Shown here piece after piece: positions 54,979-62,766 of a stretch of DNA of 64,000 nt. This DNA comes from Pseudomonas entomophila. GTDB lineage: Bacteria; Pseudomonadota; Gammaproteobacteria; Pseudomonadales; Pseudomonadaceae. How positions within the stretch are numbered: the stretch's first letter is position 1; each line of letters opens with the position of its first letter. The translations under genes were made by a program, and so were the position numbers. Under the pieces are notes generated by a model, which searched no databases, was not told the DNA's origin, and was given only the letters and a program-made list of their open reading frames with translations. The stretch covers positions 3,966,501 through 4,030,500 of the forward strand of contig NZ_CP063832.1 of assembly GCF_023277925.1 (NCBI RefSeq). The letters run 5' to 3'.

Positions 54979-56211
54979 CTATGCCGCGTCGCGTTGGCCG
55001 GCACTGCGGTAGTTACCCACAGCGTCGATCAGTGCCTGAAGAATCGCCGAGCTGTCGCCGATCACCGACAGGTCAGCCCGCTTGATCATGTCGCAGCCCG
55101 GGTCCATGTTGATCGCCACCACCTTGTCGCAGGCACCGATGCCCTGCAGGTGCTGGATGGCACCAGAGATACCCACGGCCACGTATACCCGCGCCGTGAC
55201 CCATGTGCCGGTAGCACCCACCTGACGGTTGCGCGGCATGAAGCCGTCGTCCACCGCCACCCGCGAGGCGCCTTCGGTGGCGCCCAGGGCCGCCGTGGCC
55301 TTGTGGTACAGGTCCCAGTCCTTGACGCCGTTACCACCGGAGACAATGAACTCGGCCTCGGCCATGGCGATGGCGGCCGGGTCCACGGCCACCGGGCCAA
55401 GGTCCTCGATGCGCGACAGGCTGCGCGCGATGCCTGTGGACAACTCGACGGGCAGCGCTTCGTGGCGGGTTTCGCTGACCGGCTCGGCGCATTCGGCGGC
55501 GGCCAGGATCACACGTGGCAGATCACGCTGAATATCCTGCTGGCCAGCACCGGCACGGCCGATACACTGGCCATCCTTGACCTGCCACACCCGCGTCGCC
55601 GGGCGCTCGCCCAAGGCCGCGGCGAAACGCCGACCCAATTCACCACCCCCGGTACGGCTGTCGGGCAGCAACCAGTGGCGTGGGGATAACTGGTTATCCA
55701 CAGCTCGCAGGCCCTGCACCAGCTGCTCCGGTGCATAACCCTCGAACACCTCGCCCTCGATGACCAACAAGCGGTCGACGCCGGCTGTGGAAAAGTTGTG
55801 TTCCTTGTGTTCGCCAAAGACGATGGCCAGCACCGCGCCGTCGCTGCCCGCCAGGCTGTGGGCCAGGCCGAGCAAGTCGCGGTCGTGGCTGCCCAGGCGG
55901 CCGCCGACCATGTCCGGCACCACGGCGATGTAGAAAGCCGGCTCCGCCAACTGGTGCAGCGGCAGCTGCACCTCAGCGGCTGCCGTGCGCCGCCCGCCCA
56001 CGCCAGTGCCCTGCTGGGCGCCGCTGCGGTCGATGCGCTTGAGGCCGTTGGGGCCGATGAAGCCTGCGGCGATCGCGTGTGGGTTCTTGCGGATGACGCC
56101 GTGGGGGCCCATCCAGCTCGTCTGTTGCACCTGCATCGCCGCATGCAGCGGATGCAGGCGGTTACGGGCGATCCACTCGGCGCGTGGGTCGCGGCGGATG
56201 ATGTCGCTCAT
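54979..56211 (-). CDS. etfA: Electron transfer flavoprotein alpha subunit (dimethylglycine pathway)
   Basis: The protein is 410 residues, longer than usual because of an N-terminal extension of about 85 residues (IIRRDPRAEWIARNRLHPLHAAMQ). The FAD domain at the C-terminus is clear: VSGGNGVKDWDLYHKAT, RQVGATGTWVTARVYVAVGISG and AINMDPGCDMIKRADLSVIGD. ATG 56211 overlaps the dgcB stop. It has DnaA-like boxes within it (exact at 55694). Confidence 0.93.
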   Translation of the reverse strand: MSDIIRRDPRAEWIARNRLHPLHAAMQVQQTSWMGPHGVIRKNPHAIAAGFIGPNGLKRIDRSGAQQGTGVGGRRTAAAEVQLPLHQLAEPAFYIAVVPDMVGGRLGSHDRDLLGLAHSLAGSDGAVLAIVFGEHKEHNFSTAGVDRLLVIEGEVFEGYAPEQLVQGLRAVDNQLSPRHWLLPDSRTGGGELGRRFAAALGERPATRVWQVKDGQCIGRAGAGQQDIQRDLPRVILAAAECAEPVSETRHEALPVELSTGIARSLSRIEDLGPVAVDPAAIAMAEAEFIVSGGNGVKDWDLYHKATAALGATEGASRVAVDDGFMPRNRQVGATGTWVTARVYVAVGISGAIQHLQGIGACDKVVAINMDPGCDMIKRADLSVIGDSSAILQALIDAVGNYRSAGQRDAA

Positions 56212-58163
56212 CAGTGCACCTCCGCAGGTTCACGTTTGGCTGCCTGCGACTTGGCGGTTGCAGGTACTTCATCTTCGATCAGCACGTCGGCCACCAGCTC
56301 GGCGATGTCCTTGATTTGAGGACGCGGCTCGACCACGCCTTCAAGCATCGCCGTGCACTGTGGGCAACCCACCGCCACCAGCTCTGCCTGGGTCTCGCGA
56401 ATATCGTCCATACGCATGTCGGGAATGCGCTGCTTGCCGGGGATATCGGTGATCGGCGCACCGCCGCCACCACCGCAGCAACGGGAGCGGAAACCCGAAC
56501 GTTGCATCTCGCGCACTTCGATACCCAACGCCCTGAGCACGTCGCGCGGGGCTTCGTACTCGCCGTTGTAGCGGCCCAGGTAGCACGGGTCGTGATACGT
56601 GACGCTGCCACCCTTGTGCTGGCCGAGGTTGAGCTTGTTCGCGGCGATCAGTTCGGCGATGTAGGTGCTGTGGTGTTGCACCTGGTACTCGCCGCCCAGT
56701 GCGCCGTACTCGTTCTTCAGCACATGGAAGCTGTGCGGGTCGCAGGTGACGATGCGCTGGAACTGGTACTTGGCCAAGGTCTGGATGTTGCGTTTGGCCA
56801 GTTGCTGGAAGGTCGCCTCGTCGCCCAGGCGACGGGCCACGTCGCCGCTGTCGCGTTCTTCCAGGCCGAGCACGGCGAAGTCCACGCCCGAGGCCTTGAG
56901 CACTTTGACGAACGCACGCAGGGTGCGTTGGTTGCGCATGTCGAAGGCACCATCGCCAACCCAGAACAGTACGTCGGTGCGCTTCACCTCGGACAGAAGC
57001 TTCAGGCTGAGGTCGGCGGCCCAGTTCATCCGGCCGCCCGGAGCAAAGCCGCCGGGGTTGTCGGTGGCGATCAGGTTGTCGAGCACTTCGGCGCCCTTGT
57101 TCGGGGTGGCGCCCTTCTCCAGGGTCAGGTGGCGGCGCATGTCGACGATGGCGTCGACGTGCTCGATCATCATCGGGCACTCCTCGACGCAGGCGCGGCA
57201 GGTGGTGCACGACCACAGCGTCTCGGCGTCGACCAGCCCGTTGACGATCGGCTGGTGCGGGTGACCGCCATGCTCACCGACCGGCTTGCCCGGATAAGGG
57301 CTACCAGCGAACTGTGCATCGGTGCCACCGGCCAGGCCGATGACCATGTCCTGGATAAGCTTCTTCGGGTTCAACGGCTGGCCGGCCGCGAACGCCGGGC
57401 ACATGGCCTCGCACTTGCCGCACTGCACGCAGGCGTCGAAACCAAGCAGTTGGTTCCAGGTGAAATCAACTGGCTTTTCCACACCCAACGGCGCATTCGG
57501 GTCTTCCAGGTCCAGCGGCTTGAGGCCGGTGGAACGACCGCCGCCGAAGCGCTCGGCCCGGCGATGCCAGGCCAGGTGCAGGGCACCGGCGAAGGCGTGC
57601 TTCATCGGGCCGCCCCAGGTCATGCCGAAGAACAGCTCGGACACGCCCCACAGCACACCAATGCCCAGCAACGCGACGAGTACCCAGCCACCCGTACCTT
57701 CCGGCAGAATGCCGGCCACCGGCAACGTGGCGATGAAGAAACTCGCCGCGAACATCAGCAGGCTCTTGGGCAGGCGCATCCACGGGCCCTTGGACAGGCG
57801 CGCGGGCGGGTTGAGGCGGCGTTTGAAGACAAAGATCGCGCCGGTGAACATGATCACCGTGGCCACCAGCAGCGCGTAGCCGAGAATCTTGCTGTGCAGG
57901 CCGAAACCATGCACCAGGATCGCCAGCACAGCCGACAACACGAAGCCGCCTGCGGTGGCCACGTGGGTCTTGGACATGTACTTGTCGCGCTCGACCACAT
58001 GGTGCAGGTCCACCAGGTAGCGCCGCGGCATGGCCAGCAGGCCACCGATCAGGTCGACCTTGCTCGGCCGCCCGCGCCGCCACATGCGCACCCGGCGCAG
58101 GGCGCCGAGCACCGCCAGGCCAAGGGCGGCGAACAGCAGGATGGGTAGAAGGGTGTTCAACAT
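56211..58163 (-). CDS. dgcB: Dimethylglycine demethylation protein DgcB (membrane Fe-S protein)
   Basis: The protein is 650 residues from ATG 58163 (MLNTLLPILLFAALGLAVLGALRRV), with GGGAG upstream. There are four or five membrane helices in the first 210 residues. Two [4Fe-4S] motifs follow, CVQCGKCEAMCPAF and CTTCRACVEECPMM, then two cysteine-rich CCG-type domains (HDPCYLGRYN, RCCGGGGGAP, CPQCTAML), as in heterodisulfide reductase HdrD and glycolate oxidase GlcF. It is required with DgcA to convert dimethylglycine to sarcosine. It probably takes electrons to quinone, alone or with EtfAB. A REP pair separates it from dgcA. Confidence 0.94.
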   Translation of the reverse strand: MLNTLLPILLFAALGLAVLGALRRVRMWRRGRPSKVDLIGGLLAMPRRYLVDLHHVVERDKYMSKTHVATAGGFVLSAVLAILVHGFGLHSKILGYALLVATVIMFTGAIFVFKRRLNPPARLSKGPWMRLPKSLLMFAASFFIATLPVAGILPEGTGGWVLVALLGIGVLWGVSELFFGMTWGGPMKHAFAGALHLAWHRRAERFGGGRSTGLKPLDLEDPNAPLGVEKPVDFTWNQLLGFDACVQCGKCEAMCPAFAAGQPLNPKKLIQDMVIGLAGGTDAQFAGSPYPGKPVGEHGGHPHQPIVNGLVDAETLWSCTTCRACVEECPMMIEHVDAIVDMRRHLTLEKGATPNKGAEVLDNLIATDNPGGFAPGGRMNWAADLSLKLLSEVKRTDVLFWVGDGAFDMRNQRTLRAFVKVLKASGVDFAVLGLEERDSGDVARRLGDEATFQQLAKRNIQTLAKYQFQRIVTCDPHSFHVLKNEYGALGGEYQVQHHSTYIAELIAANKLNLGQHKGGSVTYHDPCYLGRYNGEYEAPRDVLRALGIEVREMQRSGFRSRCCGGGGGAPITDIPGKQRIPDMRMDDIRETQAELVAVGCPQCTAMLEGVVEPRPQIKDIAELVADVLIEDEVPATAKSQAAKREPAEVH

Positions 58164-58218
58164 GGGAGGCTCCCACAACAGCTAGAATCCTGCGCCGCTC
58201 TCAAGGGCGGCACCGACC

Positions 58219-58310
58219 CCTGTAGGAGCGGATTCATCCGCGATGAGGGCGGCACAAGCCGATGGGCTGTCGCTGCCGACGCTATCGCGGATGAATCCGC
58301 TCCTACAGGG
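58219..58310. repeat. REP pair inside the dgc operon, GCGGATTCATCCGC type
   Basis: CTGTAGGAGCGGATTCATCC and GGATGAATCCGCTCCTACAG form a matched pair. The stem variant (GGATTCATCC) differs from all other copies here, yet both arms carry it. It lies between dgcA and dgcB. Confidence 0.92.
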
Positions 58311-58341
58311 GGCCAATCCCGCCTCTAGAGAGGCGGTGCGA

Positions 58342-60402
58342 TCAGAAGTCCTTGCACAAGCGCAAGGCGTCGTAGATCGCCGCATGTACGTTGCGCTGGG
58401 CCACGCAGTCGCCGATGCGGTACAGCAGGTAGCCCTCGCCCGGCTGGCTGAGGATCGGCTGCGGCTTGATGGCGAACAGCGCCTCCACGTCGATCTGGCC
58501 CTTGTTGCGCGAACCCTCCTTCAACGCGTAGTACAACTGCTCGTCCGGCCGCACGCCGTTCTCGATCACCACCTGGTCGACCACCCGCTCCTCCTTGCCG
58601 CCGGTGTATTCGTTCTCGAGCACCGCCACCAGCTTGTCGCCCTCGCGGTAGACCTTTTCCAGCATCATGTCGCCGGTCATGATCACTTCTTTCGGGTAGA
58701 GGCTGCGGTAGTAGGTCGGGAAGGTGGTGCCGCCCATGGCCACGCCCGGCTTGATGTCGTCGGTGACGATCTCCACCTGGGCGCCCTTGTCGGCGAGGAA
58801 GTCGGCGGTGGACATGCCGGTGAACTCGCAGATGGTGTCGTACACCAGCACGTTCTTGCCCGGCGCGACCTTGCCGTCGAGCACGTCCCAGCTGCTCACC
58901 ACCAGCCCTTCGGCGGCGCCCCAATGCTCGTTCTGCTCGACGAACGGATGGCCGCCCACCGCCAGCACGATGATGTCCGGGCGCAGGTCCTGGATAGTCG
59001 CCACGTCAGCGGCAGTGCCCAGGCGCAGGTCGACCTTCAGGCGGGCGAACTCCAGCTGGTACCAGCGGGTGATGCCGGCGATCTGATCGCGTTGCGGCGC
59101 CTTGGCGGCGATGGTGATCTGCCCGCCGATCTGCTCTTTCTTCTCGAACACGGTGACGTCGTGGCCACGTTCGGCGGCGACACGGGCCGCTTCCATCCCG
59201 GCAGGGCCGGCGCCGACCACCACGACCTTGCGTTTCGGCCCGGTGGATTTCTCGATGATGTGTGGCACGCCCATGTATTCACGGGAGGTCGCGGCGTTCT
59301 GGATGCACAGCACGTCCAGGCCCTGGTACTGGCGGTCGATGCAGTAGTTGGCGCCCACGCACTGCTTGATCTGGTCGACCTGGCCCATCTTGATCTTGGC
59401 GATCAGGTGCGGGTCGGCGATGTGCGCGCGGGTCATGCCGACCATGTCGACGTAGCCACCCTCCAGAATACGCGTGGCCTGGTTCGGGTCCTTGATGTTC
59501 TGCGCGTGCAGCACCGGGACCTTGACCACTTCCTTGATGCCGGCCGCCAGGTGCAGGAACGGCTCCGGCGGGTAGCTCATGTTGGGGATGACGTTGGCCA
59601 GGGTGTTGTGGGTGTCGCAGCCCGAACCGACCACGCCGATGAAATCGAGCATGCCGGTGGCATCGTAGTAGGCGGCGATCTGCTTCATGTCCTCGTGGCT
59701 CAGGCCATCGGGGTGGAACTCGTCACCGCAGATGCGCATGCCCACGCAGAAGTCGTCGCCGACCTCCTTGCGCACCGCCTTGAGCACTTCCAGGCCGAAC
59801 TTCATGCGGCCCTCGAAGGTACCGCCCCATTCGTCGGTACGCTTGTTGACCCGCGGGCTCCAGAACTGGTCGATCATGTGCTGGTGCACGGCCGACAGCT
59901 CGACGCCATCCAGGCCGCCTTCCTTCGCCCGGCGCGCCGCTTGCGCGTAGTTGCCGATCACCCGCCAGATCTCTTCCGGTTCGATGGTCTTGCAGGTGGC
60001 GCGGTGCACGGGTTCGCGGATGCCCGACGGCGACATCAGGGTCGGCCAGTTGAAGCCGTCCCAGCGCGAGCGCCGGCCCATGTGGGTTATCTGGATCATG
60101 ATCTTGGCGCCATGCTTGTGCATGGCGTCGGCGAGGTTCTGGAAGTGCGGGATGATGCGATCGGTGGACAGGTTGACCGACGACCACCACTCCTGCGGGC
60201 TGTCGATGGCCACCACCGACGAACCGCCGCAGATCGCCAGGCCGATGCCGCCCTTGGCTTTCTCTTCGTAGTACTTCACATAGCGGTCGGTGGTCATGCC
60301 GCCGTCAGTGGCGTAGACCTCGGCGTGCGCGGTGCTGAGCACGCGGTTGCGGATGGTCAGTTTGCCGATCTGGATCGGCTGGAACATTGCTTCGAATGCC
60401 AT
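58342..60402 (-). CDS. dgcA: Dimethylglycine demethylase subunit DgcA (OYE-like FMN/FAD enzyme)
   Basis: The protein has 686 residues. An N-terminal old-yellow-enzyme barrel (about 1-370; MFQPIQIGKLTIRNRVLSTAH, GLDGVELSAVHQHMIDQFWSPRVNKRTDEWGG) is followed by a pyridine-nucleotide fold (VVVVGAGPAGMEAARVAAERGHD near residue 392). This is the architecture of trimethylamine dehydrogenase. The cluster motif CVGANYC-x11-C has Ala where that family has the second of four cysteines. It oxidatively removes a methyl group from dimethylglycine to give sarcosine and formaldehyde. Confidence 0.95.
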   Translation of the reverse strand: MAFEAMFQPIQIGKLTIRNRVLSTAHAEVYATDGGMTTDRYVKYYEEKAKGGIGLAICGGSSVVAIDSPQEWWSSVNLSTDRIIPHFQNLADAMHKHGAKIMIQITHMGRRSRWDGFNWPTLMSPSGIREPVHRATCKTIEPEEIWRVIGNYAQAARRAKEGGLDGVELSAVHQHMIDQFWSPRVNKRTDEWGGTFEGRMKFGLEVLKAVRKEVGDDFCVGMRICGDEFHPDGLSHEDMKQIAAYYDATGMLDFIGVVGSGCDTHNTLANVIPNMSYPPEPFLHLAAGIKEVVKVPVLHAQNIKDPNQATRILEGGYVDMVGMTRAHIADPHLIAKIKMGQVDQIKQCVGANYCIDRQYQGLDVLCIQNAATSREYMGVPHIIEKSTGPKRKVVVVGAGPAGMEAARVAAERGHDVTVFEKKEQIGGQITIAAKAPQRDQIAGITRWYQLEFARLKVDLRLGTAADVATIQDLRPDIIVLAVGGHPFVEQNEHWGAAEGLVVSSWDVLDGKVAPGKNVLVYDTICEFTGMSTADFLADKGAQVEIVTDDIKPGVAMGGTTFPTYYRSLYPKEVIMTGDMMLEKVYREGDKLVAVLENEYTGGKEERVVDQVVIENGVRPDEQLYYALKEGSRNKGQIDVEALFAIKPQPILSQPGEGYLLYRIGDCVAQRNVHAAIYDALRLCKDF

Positions 60403-60417
60403 GACGCAGTCTCCGGC

Positions 60418-60948
60418 TTACAACGGCTTCGTAACGAACAGGCCATCTTCGTGGCCTTCTTCCGACCCACCGTAGACCTGCTCGGCCACGGTGCGGATCG
60501 AGCTGCCGCGGGCAGCGAGAATCTGGTCCATGGCCCCGGCGAACCAGCCGGTGAACATGTAGTCGACCTTGCGGCCGCACTTGCCATAGACGTACACGAA
60601 CGCGGAGTGCTTGAGCTTGACGCTGCAGGTGCCCTTGTCCAGGTCGATGTCCTGGATCTGGAACAGGCCCCAGCCGCGCTGCGACAGGCGTTTCATGTAG
60701 TGCTCGAACACCGCCACGCCTTCCAGGCCATGGCACTCGGCTTCTTTCTCGCACCAGTGCCAGGCGGACTTGTAACCGGCCTTGTAGAGGATCTCGGCGT
60801 ACTGCTCGGCGCCCAGCACTTCCTCGATGCCCATGTGGTTGTTGACGAAGAAATGGCGCGGCACGTAGAGCATCGGCAGGGCATCGCTGGTCCAGACACC
60901 GGTCTCGCTGTCGACTTCGATTGGCAATTGCGGGGCGATCTTGGCCAT
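60418..60948 (-). CDS. DUF5943-domain protein of the dimethylglycine operon
   Basis: The protein has 176 residues. It looks like a 4-vinyl-reductase/V4R-type ligand-binding fold (YKAGYKSAWHWCEKEAE, GWGLFQIQDIDLDKGTCSVKLKHSAFV, DYMFTGWFAGAMDQILA). It sits 15 bases before dgcA, which is the conserved place in pseudomonads. The role is unknown; V4R proteins often bind small hydrophobic ligands or assist enzyme assembly. The start is ATG 60948 with GGAG-like purines in front. Confidence 0.85.
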   Translation of the reverse strand: MAKIAPQLPIEVDSETGVWTSDALPMLYVPRHFFVNNHMGIEEVLGAEQYAEILYKAGYKSAWHWCEKEAECHGLEGVAVFEHYMKRLSQRGWGLFQIQDIDLDKGTCSVKLKHSAFVYVYGKCGRKVDYMFTGWFAGAMDQILAARGSSIRTVAEQVYGGSEEGHEDGLFVTKPL

Positions 60949-61026
60949 GGAAACTCAACTCCATACAAATTTTTATTGGTGTGCCCCGGCATTGCTGGCA
61001 GGGGCTTTCAGGCTCGGAGTGCGGCT

Positions 61027-62004
61027 TTACTCGCCCCACACATCCTTGAGGACGTTGACCCAGTTTTCGCCCATGATCTTGCGCACCACGCGTTCAGAGT
61101 GGCCGCGCTTGAGCAGGGTTTCGGTGAGGTTGGGGAATTCGCCGACGGTGCGGATGCCCAGCGGGTTGATGATCTTGCCGAAGTTGGTCAGGCGCCGGGC
61201 GTAGCCCTTGTCGTGCGTGAGGTACTCGAAGAAGTCCTGGCCGTGGCCCTGGGTGAAGTCGGTGCCGATACCGATGGCGTCTTCACCGACAATGTTCATG
61301 GTGTACTCGATGGCTTCGGCGTAGTCGTCGATGGTCGAGTCGATGCCCTTGGCCAGGAACGGCGCGAACATGGTCACGCCGACGAAGCCACCGTGGTCGG
61401 CGATGAACTTCAGCTCGGCGTCGGACTTGTTGCGTGGGTGTTCTTTAAGCCCGGAAGGCAGGCAGTGGGAATAGCAGACCGGCTTCTTCGATTCGAGGAT
61501 GACCTCTTCGCTGGTCTTGGAGCCCACATGCGAGAGGTCGCACATGATGCCTACACGGTTCATCTCGGCGACGATCTCGCGGCCGAAGCCCGACAGGCCA
61601 CCGTCACGCTCGTAGCAACCGGTGCCCACCAGGTTCTGGGTGTTGTAGCACATCTGCACGATGCCCACGCCGAGCTGCTTGAACACGTCGACGTAGGCAA
61701 TCTGGTCCTCGAACGCATGGGCGTTCTGGAAGCCGAAGAGGATGCCGGTCTTGCCCAGCTCCTTGGCCTTGCGGATGTCGGCGGTGGTACGCACCGGCAT
61801 CACCAGGTCGCTGTTCTCGCGGATCAGCTTCTGGCTGGAAGCGATGTTGTCGACGGTGGCCTTGAAACCCTCCCACACCGACACCGTGCAATTGGCCGCG
61901 GTCAGCCCGCCCTTGCGCATGTCCTCGAACAGCTCGCGGTTCCATTTGGCAATGATCAGGCCGTCGATGACGATGCTGTCGGCGTGAAGTTCGGCTGGGC
62001 TCAT
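61027..62004 (-). CDS. Peptidase M19 family dipeptidase
   Basis: The protein is 325 residues from ATG 62004 (MSPAELHADSIVIDGLIIAKWNRE). The metal-site plan of membrane (renal) dipeptidases is visible: an early D-G-L in place of the classic DGHNDL, a central FGFQNAHAFED, CDLSHVGSKT and CYSHC, then a late GIGTDFTQGHGQD. The first metal motif is altered (VIDGLIIAKW), so hydrolysis of ordinary dipeptides is not certain. It leads the dgc operon in many pseudomonads, where it may act on a betaine-related amide. The operon promoter should lie in 62005-62290; I see no clear -35/-10. Confidence 0.86.
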   Translation of the reverse strand: MSPAELHADSIVIDGLIIAKWNRELFEDMRKGGLTAANCTVSVWEGFKATVDNIASSQKLIRENSDLVMPVRTTADIRKAKELGKTGILFGFQNAHAFEDQIAYVDVFKQLGVGIVQMCYNTQNLVGTGCYERDGGLSGFGREIVAEMNRVGIMCDLSHVGSKTSEEVILESKKPVCYSHCLPSGLKEHPRNKSDAELKFIADHGGFVGVTMFAPFLAKGIDSTIDDYAEAIEYTMNIVGEDAIGIGTDFTQGHGQDFFEYLTHDKGYARRLTNFGKIINPLGIRTVGEFPNLTETLLKRGHSERVVRKIMGENWVNVLKDVWGE

Positions 62005-62290
62005 CAGGCTGTCCCCTTTTATCGAGTTTGGCTGCGCCGAATCCTGTGCCGGCGCTTTGGGGCCAGCATATGCCTGCGGCTGGATGCGCCTCGATGCAAA
62101 AACGACAGGGGGTTTGCCGAAAGCGTCAACACCCTCCCCGACGCGCTCTGGCACGGTCTTCACAGATGAGAGCCAGTCTCGACAACCCGGGTGTGTAAGG
62201 CTTTGATGAACTTTTTGTCAGGGAGCTATCGCCGCCGACATCGGCTGAGCGAGAATCCTGCGATTCGTCAGCCTGATCGGGAGAAAACGG

Positions 62291-62692
62291 ATGAAATCAA
62301 TGGCATGGCTGGTTCTGCTGGTCGTCGCGTGCGGCGCGCAGGCCGCCGAGGAAGAAAGCACGCCCTGCGACAACGTCGAGAGCGACCAGCAAGGCTACGC
62401 GTGCGCCGCCTACAACAAGCAAACCGCCGAGCGGGAGCTGAAGTCGGCCTACGAAGACTTGATCCAGCGCATTCGCGACCAGTACGCGGACGAGAGCGAC
62501 AAGGCTGCCGCCTTGAGTTCGAAGATGGAGGCTGCGGAGAAACTCTGGGCCCAGTTGCGCGACGCCGACTGCAAGGTCGAAACCTATGCCGAAAAGCCGG
62601 GCAGCAAGGCCTTCGAAGCCGCGTGGAACACCTGTGTGGCGCAACGTAGCGATGAACGCTCGGAGTACCTGCAGTCCATTGGGCAACAGTGA
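62291..62692 (+). CDS. LprI-like (DUF1311) exported protein
   Basis: This 133-residue protein has a signal peptide (MKSMAWLVLLVVACGAQAAEE, cut near AQA). Cysteines at CDNV, YACAAYN, DCKVE and NTCVAQ fit the paired cysteines of the lysozyme-inhibitor LprI / DUF1311 family. The central helix LKSAYEDLIQRIRDQYADESDKA is typical. GGGAGAAAACGG precedes the start. Lysozyme inhibition is known for some members only. Confidence 0.85.
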   Translation: MKSMAWLVLLVVACGAQAAEEESTPCDNVESDQQGYACAAYNKQTAERELKSAYEDLIQRIRDQYADESDKAAALSSKMEAAEKLWAQLRDADCKVETYAEKPGSKAFEAAWNTCVAQRSDERSEYLQSIGQQ

Positions 62693-62766
62693 GCCGCCAT
62701 CGTGGAGCAAGCCCGTGCCGGCATCGGTCACCGGGCGTGAGAATGGGCCTGCTCCGCGATGAACGA

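Noticed and set aside
54125..55012. 295-codon + strand open frame opposite etfB
   Set aside because: It starts inside the repeat array and continues antisense to etfB; composition and lack of family features mark it as a shadow.
58243..62169. 1308-codon open frame on the + strand across dgcA, the DUF5943 gene and the dipeptidase
   Set aside because: It runs antisense through three well-recognised genes and a REP, and its translation is His/Val/Asp/Gly-rich as expected of a reverse-strand shadow.
62151..62170. Sigma-54-like TGGCACG near the dipeptidase/LprI divergent region
   Set aside because: The -12 part reads TTCAC rather than TTGC and lacks the key GC, so the match is too weak.
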